From an uncultured Eubacteriales bacterium (GTDB lineage Bacteria > Bacillota > Clostridia > Oscillospirales > Acutalibacteraceae), in contig CAJUDG010000004.1 of NCBI GenBank assembly GCA_910584745.1, positions 62,001-126,000 on the forward strand: a stretch of DNA of 64,000 nucleotides. Direction: 5' to 3'. Shown here piece after piece: positions 8,606-17,375 of this stretch. A program made the translations under genes and the position numbers. Positions within the stretch are counted from its first letter, which is position 1. Every line of letters begins with the position of its first letter. Below the pieces are notes generated by a model. The model saw only the letters and a program-made list of their open reading frames with translations, had not been told where the DNA came from and searched no databases.

Positions 8606-10951
8606 ATGAGACGAGTAAAAAAACCGGTATTCTTTGTGGTCCTTATCCTGATAGCGGCCCTGGTGTACACCTCCCTTTTCGGGGTGTACGGCCAGAACGG
8701 CGACTTTAAGGTGACATATCTGAAGGGGGCCGGGGACATACGCTGGGGCATAGATATCCGCGGCGGCGTTGAGGCCACCTTCAGTCCGGCGGACGGGATA
8801 ACCGCCACCAGCAGCGAGCTTGAGAGCGCAAAGCAGATAATCGAGACCCGCATGGTGGCCCAGAACATCACCGACTATGAGCTCTATACGGACGAGGCCA
8901 ATAACCGCATAATCGTGCGCTTCCCCTGGAAGTCCGGCGAGACGGATTTCGACCCGGAGAAAGCCATAAACGAGCTGTCCGCCACGGCCATGCTGACCTT
9001 TAGGGAGGGCATGGAGTATGAGACCACGGAGTATGGCGAGGGGGGAAAGGAGATACACAAGACCCCAAAGGGCACCACCGCCGATGTGGTCATCCTGGAG
9101 GGTGCGGACGTTGTAAGGGCCCAGCCCGGCGTGCAGCAGGACCCTAAGACCGGCGCGACCCAGTATGTGGTACAGCTGGAGCTCAGCGACGAGGGCAAAG
9201 AGAAGTTCTCCGAGGGCACAGGGCGCTTGGTAGGACAGGTGATCTCCATCTGGATGGACGACGTGATGCTCTCCTATCCCAGGGTCGACGCCCAGATAAC
9301 GGACGGCAACGCCGTTATCTCCGGCACATTTACCGGCGAGGAGGCCACTACCCTTGCGGCCCAGATACAGGCGGGCGCGCTGCCCTTCGCGCTGGAGACC
9401 TCGAACTTCAACTCCCTGGCCCCCACTCTGGGCAGCCAGGCGCTAAACGCCATGCTTATGGCGGGGATCATCGCCTTTATAGTGATAGCGGTGCTGATGA
9501 TAGTCTGCTTCAGGCTGCCCGGCGTTGTGGCGGTCATCAGCCTTGCGGGGCAGATGGGCATATGCTTCGCGGCGGTGTCCGGGTTCTTCCCCAATATGAA
9601 CTCCTTTACAATGACCCTGCCCGGTATAGCTGGCCTTATCCTCTCAATCGGCATCGGCGTTGACGCAAACGTCATCACCGCCAGCCGCGTCAGAGAGGAG
9701 CTGATTAATGGCAAGACCCTGGACGGGGCTTTAAAGAACGGCTTCCAGAGCAGCTTCTGGGCTATATTCGACGGCAATATCACCACGGCCATAGTGGCCA
9801 TCATGCTGATGATGGTCTTCGGGCCCAGCAATATCCTCTCCATGATATTCGGTCAGTCCACCACCGGCTCTATCTTCTCCTTCGGCTTTACCCTGCTGGT
9901 GGGCATTATCGCCAACTTCATCATGGGCGTGTTCGCGACCCGTATGATGACCCTGTCCCTGGCGTCCTTCAAGCCTTTCAGGAAGAGCTGGCTGTTCGGC
10001 GGGCCCAAGGAGGGCCAGGAAGCCAAAAAGGCCAAGAGCTTCAACTTCTTTGCCAGCCGCAAGACCTATTATATGATCTCTGCGGTGGTCATCGTGGTGG
10101 GGCTTATCGTCAGCATGATAATGGGGCCGAAGCTGGACATCCAGTTCGCCGGCGGCGCAATGATACGCTATACAGTTGAGGGCACCGGCTATGACAGCGA
10201 GTCCATCGCGGGCACCATCAAGGATAAAATGGGCCTGGACAGCTCCGTGTCCATCAATAAGGACATCACCACCGGCCAGGACAGTGTCACCGTTTCCTTC
10301 GCCGGGAACAAGAGCCTGACCCCCGACGAGCAGGCCCAGGTGGCGCAGGAGTTAAGCGATGCTTTCGATCAGGCCACATTCACTCTGCTGGAGTCCAATT
10401 CCGTTGACGCGACTATGGGCGCAAAGTTCTTCCAGAAGTGCATGGTCTGCTTCGTGCTGACGGCGGTGCTGCTGCTGGTGTATATCGCCCTTCGCTTTAA
10501 GAAGATAGGCGGCCTGTCCGCGGGCGTTACGGCCATTGTGGCGCTGCTGCACGATATCATTATCGCCTTCTGCGTGTTTGTGATATTCGGCATGTCCATC
10601 AACGATATCTTTATCGCCGTGGTCCTGACCCTCTTGGGCTACTCGCTGAACAGCACCATAGTCATCTACGACCGGGTGCGCGAGAATAAGCGGAAGCTCG
10701 GGCCTCGGGCGGAGTTTGTGGACACCATGGACCTGAGCCTGAACCAGACCCTGGGGCGCACGGTGCTCACCTCCCTTACCACCTTCCTGGCGCTGGTGGT
10801 GGTGCTGGCCGTGGCCGGCGTGTTCTCCATCAGCACAGTCGTGTCCTTCTCGCTGCCCATGATGGTGGGCGTTGTGGCGGGCTGCTTCTCGTCACAGTTC
10901 ATCGCCCCGAACCTCTTTGCGGCGTGGCAGGTAAAGAAATCAGAGAAATGA
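8606..10951 (+). CDS. secDF: Fused protein translocase subunits SecD-SecF
   Basis: SecDF uses the ion gradient to help the SecYEG/SecA translocon pull proteins outward. The 781-residue fusion begins with TM1 (about 9-27), a large extracytoplasmic P1 domain containing WGIDIRGGVEATF, then the SecD membrane bundle with GIGVDANVITASRVREE. A short cytoplasmic linker rich in Lys leads to SecF, with LDIQFAGGAMIRY and YSLNSTIVIYDRVREN. Start ATG 8606 follows TTGGAGG with good spacing. It is monocistronic between two terminators. No yajC is in view. Confidence 0.96.
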   Translation: MRRVKKPVFFVVLILIAALVYTSLFGVYGQNGDFKVTYLKGAGDIRWGIDIRGGVEATFSPADGITATSSELESAKQIIETRMVAQNITDYELYTDEANNRIIVRFPWKSGETDFDPEKAINELSATAMLTFREGMEYETTEYGEGGKEIHKTPKGTTADVVILEGADVVRAQPGVQQDPKTGATQYVVQLELSDEGKEKFSEGTGRLVGQVISIWMDDVMLSYPRVDAQITDGNAVISGTFTGEEATTLAAQIQAGALPFALETSNFNSLAPTLGSQALNAMLMAGIIAFIVIAVLMIVCFRLPGVVAVISLAGQMGICFAAVSGFFPNMNSFTMTLPGIAGLILSIGIGVDANVITASRVREELINGKTLDGALKNGFQSSFWAIFDGNITTAIVAIMLMMVFGPSNILSMIFGQSTTGSIFSFGFTLLVGIIANFIMGVFATRMMTLSLASFKPFRKSWLFGGPKEGQEAKKAKSFNFFASRKTYYMISAVVIVVGLIVSMIMGPKLDIQFAGGAMIRYTVEGTGYDSESIAGTIKDKMGLDSSVSINKDITTGQDSVTVSFAGNKSLTPDEQAQVAQELSDAFDQATFTLLESNSVDATMGAKFFQKCMVCFVLTAVLLLVYIALRFKKIGGLSAGVTAIVALLHDIIIAFCVFVIFGMSINDIFIAVVLTLLGYSLNSTIVIYDRVRENKRKLGPRAEFVDTMDLSLNQTLGRTVLTSLTTFLALVVVLAVAGVFSISTVVSFSLPMMVGVVAGCFSSQFIAPNLFAAWQVKKSEK

Positions 10952-10970
10952 TGAAATAAGCACTGGTAAA

Positions 10971-11011
10971 AAATACCGCGGAGGTTTCGGCCCCTGCGGT
11001 ATTTCATTTTT
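10971..11011 (+). terminator. Intrinsic terminator after secDF
   Basis: A 9-bp stem (10971-10979 with 10996-11004) with extra inner GG/CC pairs is followed by ATTTTTA, matching a Rho-independent terminator. Confidence 0.8.
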
Positions 11012-11055
11012 ATAAAGGCAGACCGAAAGCAAAACAGGAAGAGAAGGGAGAAACC

Positions 11056-11982
11056 ATGAGAGAGGAAATATTGCGGCACTATTTACAGACAAGCGTCTAT
11101 ACCTACGCCGGGGCATATGAGCAGTTCCTGAGGGCTCTGCCTGATGACATTCCCAGGATCGGCAGGCTGGTATGCGGGCAGATCACCCACCCCACGCTGT
11201 TGTATACGGAGCCTTCGGCTTATCTGGAGGAAAAGTATTTCGGGAAATTTTCCGCTTATCCAAAACACAGATTTAAAAACGAGGACGAGCTGTACATCAC
11301 CGCCGCAGCCATGATAGCCGGGATACTGCGCCTGGACAAACGGGGCTTCACAGAGGATCGGGATGTGACAAAACGCATTACGGTATCATGCAGGCAGGCC
11401 GCGGTGCTGTTCAGCGCGATCTTAAAGGCGAAGGGTATACCGTGCCGGTGCAGGGCCGGGTTCATGGACTTTGGGGATAATGGGGAAGGATATACGGAGC
11501 ACTGGGTTAACGAGTATTGGAGCCGCAGCGAGGACAGATGGGTATTGGTGGATATAGACGGGTACTATGAATATGAGGAGCGCTTTGGATACAGCCAGTT
11601 TGACCTGCCCCGGCGCAAGTTTCTTGCCGCCCCGGAGGCGTGGCTGGGCATCAGGCGCGGCACGCTGGATAAGAAGCTGGACCTGTTGGGCGGCGGGCTG
11701 CTGACCGGGGTATGTGAGTATCTTTTTATGGATTTTCACGCACTGATGAACAACGAGGTCTTTTATTCCTATCAGCCGCCCTATCTGAGGGAGGGCGCAG
11801 AGCGGTTTGAAGGACCCTTGCTGCAAAAGCTGGACCGGCTGGCGGAATGGATGCTGGAGCCGGATGAAAGCTTTGAAAAAATTGCCGAAGCCTGGGAGAA
11901 TGACGAGGACCTGTTTATTCTTACGAACAATACGCAGAATATCTATGAGGATCGTTTCGCGGACCCGCAAAGTATTGGGTAA
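11056..11982 (+). CDS. Transglutaminase-like superfamily protein
   Basis: A 308-residue protein with a papain-like transglutaminase core: Cys112 in TVSCRQAAVLFSAIL, His149 in YTEHWVNEYW and Asp166 or Asp168 in WVLVDIDGYYEY give the Cys-His-Asp triad in the usual spacing. No signal peptide or membrane helix is evident, so it is likely cytoplasmic. Members of this broad superfamily act as proteases, amidases or crosslinkers; the substrate cannot be inferred. It stands alone after secDF, with a good GAAGGGAG ribosome binding site. Confidence 0.75.
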   Translation: MREEILRHYLQTSVYTYAGAYEQFLRALPDDIPRIGRLVCGQITHPTLLYTEPSAYLEEKYFGKFSAYPKHRFKNEDELYITAAAMIAGILRLDKRGFTEDRDVTKRITVSCRQAAVLFSAILKAKGIPCRCRAGFMDFGDNGEGYTEHWVNEYWSRSEDRWVLVDIDGYYEYEERFGYSQFDLPRRKFLAAPEAWLGIRRGTLDKKLDLLGGGLLTGVCEYLFMDFHALMNNEVFYSYQPPYLREGAERFEGPLLQKLDRLAEWMLEPDESFEKIAEAWENDEDLFILTNNTQNIYEDRFADPQSIG

Positions 11983-12124
11983 ATATTTAAGCCCGACGTC
12001 AAAAACATGCGAAAATGGTAATTTCATGACAGCATAGTTTGAGAGTGGCGGCGCACACTAGGACAGAGGGGCACGGACCGGCATGGACGGTTCGGAAAAC
12101 CGCCCTGAGAAAGAGGGGAGAAGT

Positions 12125-12358
12125 ATGAACATTATCGATAGGATCGCACTTGCGCTGACTGTGATCGGCGGCGTGAACTGGGGCCTTGTGGGCGTGTTCC
12201 GTTTCGACCTGGTGGCCTGGATATGCGGCGGGCAGACCTCTGTGGTGTCCAGGATCATCTATACCCTGGTGGGCATCTCGGCACTGTGGTGCCTGGCGCT
12301 GCTGTTCAGGGATTGGGACAGCGAAAAGGATATGAGCGTGGCGCATAGTGCGCGGTAA
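12125..12358 (+). CDS. DUF378 small membrane protein
   Basis: A 77-residue protein with two hydrophobic helices. The first carries the DUF378 signature (LTVIGGVNWGLVGVFRFDLV), and the second is IIYTLVGISALWCLALLF followed by a charged tail. The function of the family is unknown. ATG 12125 follows AGAGGGGAG; an earlier in-frame ATG at 12083 would add residues with no family resemblance. Confidence 0.8.
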   Translation: MNIIDRIALALTVIGGVNWGLVGVFRFDLVAWICGGQTSVVSRIIYTLVGISALWCLALLFRDWDSEKDMSVAHSAR

Positions 12359-12365
12359 AGAAAAG

Positions 12366-12449
12366 GGCCAGCGCTAGCGCTGGCCTTACATAAGTTGCGC
12401 GGTCAAGGGGCGTTAGGCCCCTTGCAGGGGTTCGGGGGCGGCGCCCCTG
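12366..12449. repeat. Cluster of GC-rich hairpins between convergent genes
   Basis: A perfect 20-bp palindrome (12366-12385), an 8-bp stem (12404-12411 with 12417-12424) and a third inverted pair (12425-12430 with 12444-12449) fill the gap between the DUF378 gene and the convergent hydrolase gene. It may serve as a bidirectional transcript end or be a dispersed intergenic element; no second copy was found in this window. Confidence 0.5.
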
Positions 12450-12480
12450 AGGTCTTGTACGCGCGCGAAGCAAGCGAGGA

Positions 12481-13398
12481 TTATAAGCGCTCCTCCAGCC
12501 AACCGAGAACGTCCTGATAAACTTCTTCCTTGCCAATTTCGTTGAGCACCTCATGACGCATACCAGGGTACAGCTTCAGCTGAACATTACGCACCCCAGC
12601 CTCCCGCAGCCAGGCAGCCACCTGCTTCGGCCCCTCGCCATAGCTGCCAACGGGGTCCTGGTCCCCGGCAATAAGAAACAGCGGCAGCCCTTTGGGTACC
12701 TTCCGGGCCCACTCCGGGGAGCTTATCTCCGAGAGCCCGACAAACAGGTCCCGGTATCCGGCGGCGGTAAAGGGGAAGTTGCAGAGGGGGTCAGCCTCGA
12801 AGGCCCTGCACACGGCATCGTCAGTGGACAGCCAGGCTGAGCCGTTTACGGGGTTCTCAATGCGCCTATTGTACCCGGCGGCGGTGAGCTTGCTGATGCG
12901 GTCGCCCCTGGAGCGGGGACCCAAGAGCTTTATCTGGGCGGAGGCGATGGCCTTGCCCAGGGGGACCCCGGGGTTTTTGCCCATGGTGCCGCAGACGACG
13001 CAGCCGGAAAGACGCTCGCCATAGCGGGCGATGAAGGAGCGGCTTAAAAAGGAGCCCATGCTGTGGCCCATAAGGAACACGGGCAGGCCAGGGTGGCGCT
13101 CTGCGGCCTGATCCATAAGGGCGTTCAGGTCCTTGACCACGCACTCCCAGCCGTCTTTATCGGCAAAGTGACCTTTTATCTGGGCGGAGCGGCCGTGGCC
13201 CGCGTGGTCGTTCATGTAGACCGCAAAGCCGTTCTCACAGAGGAACCGGGCGAAGTGGTCATAGCGGCCGCTGTGCTCGGCCATGCCGTGGGCGATAACT
13301 ATGACGGCTTTGGGTTCGGAGCCCTCCTCCACCCAGCTTCGGGAGAATATCTGGCCCCAGCCGCTGGAGGCGGGGCGGAACCATTCTTTTACTTCCAT
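12481..13398 (-). CDS. Alpha/beta hydrolase (monoacylglycerol lipase / S33 type)
   Basis: A 305-residue hydrolase of the lysophospholipase/monoglyceride lipase group. The nucleophile elbow is FLMGHSMGSFLSR; the acid is the Asp in IAGDQDPVGSYG and the base is the His in YPGMRHEVLNE. The oxyanion-side motif IVIAHGMAEHSGRY lies near residue 36, typical of monoacylglycerol lipases. AAGGAGG precedes the ATG at 13398. It is the last gene of a minus-strand set reading ychF, eis-like, hydrolase. Likely a cytoplasmic esterase or lipase; substrate uncertain. Confidence 0.85.
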   Translation of the reverse strand: MEVKEWFRPASSGWGQIFSRSWVEEGSEPKAVIVIAHGMAEHSGRYDHFARFLCENGFAVYMNDHAGHGRSAQIKGHFADKDGWECVVKDLNALMDQAAERHPGLPVFLMGHSMGSFLSRSFIARYGERLSGCVVCGTMGKNPGVPLGKAIASAQIKLLGPRSRGDRISKLTAAGYNRRIENPVNGSAWLSTDDAVCRAFEADPLCNFPFTAAGYRDLFVGLSEISSPEWARKVPKGLPLFLIAGDQDPVGSYGEGPKQVAAWLREAGVRNVQLKLYPGMRHEVLNEIGKEEVYQDVLGWLEERL

Positions 13399-13421
13399 AA
13401 TAGAGCCTCCTTAAAAGCGAT

Positions 13422-14621
13422 TTAGAACAAGTCCAGCACGTGGCAGGGCTTGCGGTAGAACACATGCTCCAGGGGAGCGGCGGGGTTGGAGACGGATATA
13501 CCGGGGCTGAGCTCTATGCTGGAAGTGTCCCGCGCGCCGCCAAGCAGGACCGACAGGTCCCCGACGTCCATGGTTATGTCCGGGGCGGAGCCGGTGCGCT
13601 CCACGCGGTTCTCAGCGCCGGGGGCAAAGGTCAGGGCGAAGGTATCGTTGTTCTCGGGTAAAATGCCGTCGGCGACCTTTATCACTATATGCCCCTGGCC
13701 CTTGCAGCGGCAGAGCTTTAGGAGCATTTCAGCATTCACAGCCCGGGCCATGCCGTTCAGCACCGGGGCGTACTCCATGGAGGAGAGCTCCGGCAGCAGG
13801 GCGGTGAGGTCCATATGGGCGGGGACCGTGAACTGTATGGTATCAAAATTGGCAATGAACGAGGTGTAGACGAAGTTCAGAAGGCCGATAAGGGCGGTCA
13901 CGTCCGTAAAGAGCAGGGCGTTGGGCAGGCCGAAGTGGGGGTAGCAGATAAGACTGTCGCCAACACGGCTGCATACCATGAAGCCCATGCTCCCGGGGCC
14001 CTCCCAGAGGAATATCCAGCGCTTGCTGCTGAGGGGCTTGTCGCCCTCCAGGTCCTTGTCGAAGGCCTCCCGCAGGCAGGAAAAGTTGGTGCCGCCGTAC
14101 ATCTTGTTATATATCTCAAGCAGAGGTGACAGGTCATCCCCGGGGAAAAGCTGGCGTACCGTGCCGCCCAAATTGGGCAGGCGCTTGAGGTCTGAGAGCT
14201 TTACCTTCCAGCGCAGGCTCTGGCCGGCGGGGGCAAAGCCGAACTGCCGGTAGTAGGCGGTGCTGAAGGGGTAGAGGTGGGAGAGGGCGAAGCCGCCGTC
14301 GTACATGTCCCGCAGGGCCAGCTCCATGCAGGCGCGGATGGCCCCGCCACGGCGCTCTGCCGGAAGGGTGGCAACGCCCCCAACGCCGCCCATCTTCACC
14401 GTATGGCCGTCAAAGCGGGAGGTCTTGTTGTTGATGACGATGGAGCCTGCCAGCGGGCCGCCCTCAGTGAGGGATGCGCCGTAAAGGTCCTCTTTAGGGT
14501 CGTATTTGTCGGTCTCGGCCTTTTCCAGCTCCTTCTCCTGCTCGAACACGCCCTCGAAGGCCACGGCCATGGCCCGGCGGGCCTGCCAGTATTCAGAGGG
14601 CTCCAGTTTCCTTGCAAACAT
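13422..14621 (-). CDS. Eis-type N-acetyltransferase
   Basis: A 399-residue member of the Eis family, made of tandem GNAT domains plus a C-terminal sterol-carrier-like domain. The first GNAT carries VKMGGVGGVATLPAERRGGA and LYPFSTAYYRQFGF, both characteristic of Eis; the last about 100 residues match the SCP2-like module. Eis enzymes acetylate amines on aminoglycosides or proteins, and many clostridial homologues are uncharacterised. The terminal carboxylate (DLF end) normally forms part of the active site. AAGGAG lies 9 nt before the ATG. Confidence 0.85.
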   Translation of the reverse strand: MFARKLEPSEYWQARRAMAVAFEGVFEQEKELEKAETDKYDPKEDLYGASLTEGGPLAGSIVINNKTSRFDGHTVKMGGVGGVATLPAERRGGAIRACMELALRDMYDGGFALSHLYPFSTAYYRQFGFAPAGQSLRWKVKLSDLKRLPNLGGTVRQLFPGDDLSPLLEIYNKMYGGTNFSCLREAFDKDLEGDKPLSSKRWIFLWEGPGSMGFMVCSRVGDSLICYPHFGLPNALLFTDVTALIGLLNFVYTSFIANFDTIQFTVPAHMDLTALLPELSSMEYAPVLNGMARAVNAEMLLKLCRCKGQGHIVIKVADGILPENNDTFALTFAPGAENRVERTGSAPDITMDVGDLSVLLGGARDTSSIELSPGISVSNPAAPLEHVFYRKPCHVLDLF

Positions 14622-14645
14622 AGTATTTTCTCCTTAGTGAAATAT

Positions 14646-15740
14646 TTATACATTAAATCTGAACAGCACGATGTCGCCGTCCTGCATGACGTACTCCTTG
14701 CCCTCTGAGCGCAGAAGCCCCTTGTCCTTGGCGGCGGCCATGGTGCCGCACTCCATCAGTTCATCGAAGCCGATGACCTCGGCCCGGATGAAGCCCCGCT
14801 CGAAGTCCGTGTGTATCTTCCCCGCGGCCTGGGGGGCCCGGGTGCCCTTTCTGATGGTCCAGGCCCGGCACTCGTCCTTGCCCGCCGTCAGGAAGGAGAT
14901 GAGCCCCAGAAGGGAGTAGCAGGCCGTTATCAGCCGGTCAAGGCCCGACTCCGCAAGGCCCATGTCCGCTAGAAACAGCTCCTTCTCCTCGGGGGCAAGC
15001 TCCGCTATCTCCGCCTCGGTCTGGGCGCAGATGGGCAGCACGGCGGCGTGCTCCCGCTGGGCGGCATCCTGAACAGCACGGAAGAATCTATTATCCTCCA
15101 CCCCCGACTTGAAGTCCTCCTCAGAGAGGTTCGCGGCGAAGATTATGGGCTTGTTGGTCAGCAGCGACACGGTGCCAAGCAGCTCCGCCTCCTCCTCATC
15201 GCACTCTACGCTGCGGGCGGACTGGCCAGCCTCCAGAGCGGCACGGACCCGCTCGAAAAAGTCCAGCTCCCCCTGATACTTCTTATCGGCCTTTAAAAGC
15301 TTCCGGGTCTTGTCAATGCGCCGGTCCAGCACCTCGATGTCCGAGAGTATCAGCTCAAGGTCGATGGTCTCGATGTCCCGCCCGGGGTCAATGCTCCCCT
15401 CCACGTGAACGATGTCCCCGTCCTCAAAGCAGCGCACCACGTGCACAACCGCGTCCACCTCCCGGATGTTCGAGAGAAACTTATTCCCAAACCCCTCCCC
15501 CTTGGAGGCCCCACGCACCAGCCCCGCGATGTCCACAAACTCGATGGTAGCCGGGGTGAACTTATTTGGCTCGTACATATCCCGCAGCTTTTCGAGCCGC
15601 TTGTCCGGCACGGCAACCATGCCCACGTTGGGCTCGATGGTGCAGAAGGGGTAGTTGGCGGACTGTGCCCCGGCGTTGGTGATGGCGTTAAAAAGCGTGC
15701 TCTTGCCCACATTGGGCAGGCCGACGATTCCTAGTTTCAT
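14646..15740 (-). CDS. ychF: Redox-regulated ATPase YchF
   Basis: YchF is a ribosome-associated Obg-family P-loop protein that prefers ATP over GTP. This 364-residue copy has the P-loop GLPNVGKSTLFNAI at residues 6-19, the switch DIAGLVRGASKGEG, a coiled region in the middle and a C-terminal TGS domain ending in YVMQDGDIVLFRFNV. The length is standard for the family. Start ATG 15740 follows AGAGGTTTG; upstream in-frame sequence to 15803 is non-homologous and lies in the promoter. Confidence 0.95.
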   Translation of the reverse strand: MKLGIVGLPNVGKSTLFNAITNAGAQSANYPFCTIEPNVGMVAVPDKRLEKLRDMYEPNKFTPATIEFVDIAGLVRGASKGEGFGNKFLSNIREVDAVVHVVRCFEDGDIVHVEGSIDPGRDIETIDLELILSDIEVLDRRIDKTRKLLKADKKYQGELDFFERVRAALEAGQSARSVECDEEEAELLGTVSLLTNKPIIFAANLSEEDFKSGVEDNRFFRAVQDAAQREHAAVLPICAQTEAEIAELAPEEKELFLADMGLAESGLDRLITACYSLLGLISFLTAGKDECRAWTIRKGTRAPQAAGKIHTDFERGFIRAEVIGFDELMECGTMAAAKDKGLLRSEGKEYVMQDGDIVLFRFNV

Positions 15741-15774
15741 ATTTCCCAAACCTCTTTCATAAAAACTCACCCTA

Positions 15775-15803
15775 AGTATACCACAAAGCCGCCGCCTTTT
15801 CAA
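15775..15803 (-). promoter_or_regulatory. Promoter of the ychF operon
   Basis: On the minus strand TTGAAA (15798-15803) and TATACT (15775-15780) are 17 bp apart, about 35 bp before the ychF start. Confidence 0.75.
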
Positions 15804-15813
15804 TCATATTCCG

Positions 15814-15851
15814 AAAAAGAAAGAGCCGCGCAGCTCTACGAGCTGCGCGGC
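15814..15851 (-). terminator. Terminator of the secreted-protein pair
   Basis: An 11-bp perfect stem (15825-15835 with 15841-15851) with a 5-nt loop is followed on the minus strand by TCTTTCTTTTTC. It lies 41 bp after the stop of the gene at 15893. Confidence 0.75.
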
Positions 15852-15892
15852 CCAAACTATTCAGCTTTAAGTATTGCTTGCCTTAACCGATG

Positions 15893-16576
15893 TTACGGAC
15901 CAGCAGGAGCGTCGTTAGCAACAGCGGTGAAGGTGAAGGAAATGGTAGCGCCGAAGGTGTCGCCCTCAGTCCAAGGAGTAGAGGGGTTAGACTGAGCGGA
16001 GCCATCAAACTGGAAAAGGTAAACAGGCTTGCCGCTAGCAGTATCTTTAGCATCGATCTCAACAGCAGTCAGAGCCTTACCAGCTTCAGCCTTAGCCTCG
16101 AACAGCTTAGTGGTATTAGGAGTGCTCAAGGTAGTCTCGGTCCCCTCACCGGCCACATAATTGAAGTTGATGCTGGCCTCCTTCGCAAGGTCAGTGCCAG
16201 AAGCGGTAACATTTTCCACCAGTTTAGCTTCCTCAGAGTTCTCAACAGCATAAATTGTGCCGCCTACAGAAATCTTAAAGGCACCCAGGTTCTCGATTTT
16301 CTGTATAGGGCTGACGATCTGGCTCTTGCTGGTGTCAGTAATGCCGAGCTCCTCATTCTTAACGTCCAGACGATAGGGGTTAACCACGAAGCCAACAGTC
16401 TCGGGAACCTTGACCTTAATGGTGGCGACCTGAGTAGCGGTGCCAACTTCGATGTCGTAGCCCTCCTCGCCCTCAAGCTCAACACCAGAGGGGGTGGCGG
16501 CGGCGAAAGCAGTCAGGCCCATGGACAGGACCATTGCGCCGGCCATAATAGCCGACAGAACTTTCTTGAATGTCAT
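15893..16576 (-). CDS. Secreted Ig-like surface protein, unrecognised family
   Basis: A 227-residue exported protein. Residues 1-26 are a clear Sec signal peptide (Lys-Lys, then LSAIMAGAMVLSMGLTAFA). The mature part is acidic, rich in Thr, Ser and Ala, strand-predicted, and contains IKVKVPETVGFVVNPYRLDV, a valine-rich edge strand followed by an Asn-Pro-Tyr turn, and SQIVSPIQKIENLG, a pattern I associate with Ig-like extracellular domains of Firmicutes surface proteins. There is no LPXTG motif or membrane anchor. Codons such as CTT, GCA and GTA are commoner than in neighbours, suggesting high expression or foreign origin. ATG 16576 lies 9 nt after AGGAGG. Confidence 0.6.
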   Translation of the reverse strand: MTFKKVLSAIMAGAMVLSMGLTAFAAATPSGVELEGEEGYDIEVGTATQVATIKVKVPETVGFVVNPYRLDVKNEELGITDTSKSQIVSPIQKIENLGAFKISVGGTIYAVENSEEAKLVENVTASGTDLAKEASINFNYVAGEGTETTLSTPNTTKLFEAKAEAGKALTAVEIDAKDTASGKPVYLFQFDGSAQSNPSTPWTEGDTFGATISFTFTAVANDAPAGP

Positions 16577-16636
16577 GATGAACATCCTCCTAAATTAAAT
16601 TTATTACTACTGGAGATTACCCCACAATAGCCTGAA

Positions 16637-17221
16637 TCAGTTAGAGCCGGAGCTTGAGGACTTGGCGTACTGCGCGCCCACGTGAAGGGTCATGGTGACC
16701 GATATTTGGGAGTGCAGGGTCTTGTGGTCGTCCTCAACGGTGGTGAAGAACAATACGACGCTGTGGTCGCCGTCGGGCAGGTCTGTTTTAAGCTCGATCT
16801 TGTCAAGGGCCTGGCCGGGCTTCAAAAGGCCCGAGAGAAAAAGCTGCTCGTCGATGTTGCTGCCGTTATACATGTCAAAGTACATATCGTATGTATTCTC
16901 CGGGGCGTTGGCAAGGTAACACTTGAAATCCTTGCCGTTGACGCTGTAAGCGTCCGCATCGTACTCAAGGACCATGCTGCCCTTTGCCACCTTGGCGGCC
17001 ATGTCGTCCAGGGCCTTCTGCAAAGCATCCGGGTCGCGGGTGACTGTTACGCCCTCGGCATAGCCCAGCTCCGGCGCGTCCCCGCCGTCCTCCGCCGGCC
17101 TTTCCTGATTAAAGAAGTGGAACGCCAGCGCGCCGCCCGCGGCCACCAGGACGATTATCACTATCACCAGGAGTATGATGACGCGCTTCTGGTTATTAGC
17201 TGTTTTTGTCTCTTCTGCCAT
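16637..17221 (-). CDS. Membrane-anchored extracellular beta-domain protein
   Basis: A 194-residue protein with a short basic N-terminus, one transmembrane helix (about residues 13-37, ILLVIVIIVLVAAGGALAFH) and an outside domain. That domain contains LFLSGLLKPGQALDKIELK and LPDGDHSVVLFFTTVEDD, a strand pattern typical of Ig-like adhesion modules, and ends in a Ser-rich tail. It lies 60 bp upstream of the secreted protein gene on the same strand, with AGGAGG before its ATG. I read the two as one system: an anchored component and a major secreted component. Family not recognised. Confidence 0.55.
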   Translation of the reverse strand: MAEETKTANNQKRVIILLVIVIIVLVAAGGALAFHFFNQERPAEDGGDAPELGYAEGVTVTRDPDALQKALDDMAAKVAKGSMVLEYDADAYSVNGKDFKCYLANAPENTYDMYFDMYNGSNIDEQLFLSGLLKPGQALDKIELKTDLPDGDHSVVLFFTTVEDDHKTLHSQISVTMTLHVGAQYAKSSSSGSN

Positions 17222-17245
17222 TCAGAAATTATCCTCCTAAAATTT

Positions 17246-17292
17246 TGTAAGGGTGGACCCTTACATGCAAGAAGCACTGCCAGTGCTTCTTG
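17246..17292 (-). other. Two tandem hairpins in the leader of the surface-protein operon
   Basis: A 12-bp stem (17268-17279 with 17281-17292) and a 9-bp stem (17246-17254 with 17257-17265) lie back to back just upstream of the Shine-Dalgarno at 17231-17236. They could stabilise the 5' end of an abundant mRNA or gate its translation. No clear promoter was found in the AT-rich stretch further upstream (17293-17370). Confidence 0.55.
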
Positions 17293-17375
17293 ATTCTTAC
17301 ACTATTAACTTCGGCGGAAAAAGGGAAAAATTAAGATGTGTTCCCAAATTTTTTTAAAATTTTTCACTTTGGTGT

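Noticed and set aside
12553..13425. Plus-strand ORFs opposite the hydrolase gene
   Set aside because: They are compositional shadows of a GC-rich gene; the minus frame carries the full serine hydrolase triad and a ribosome binding site.
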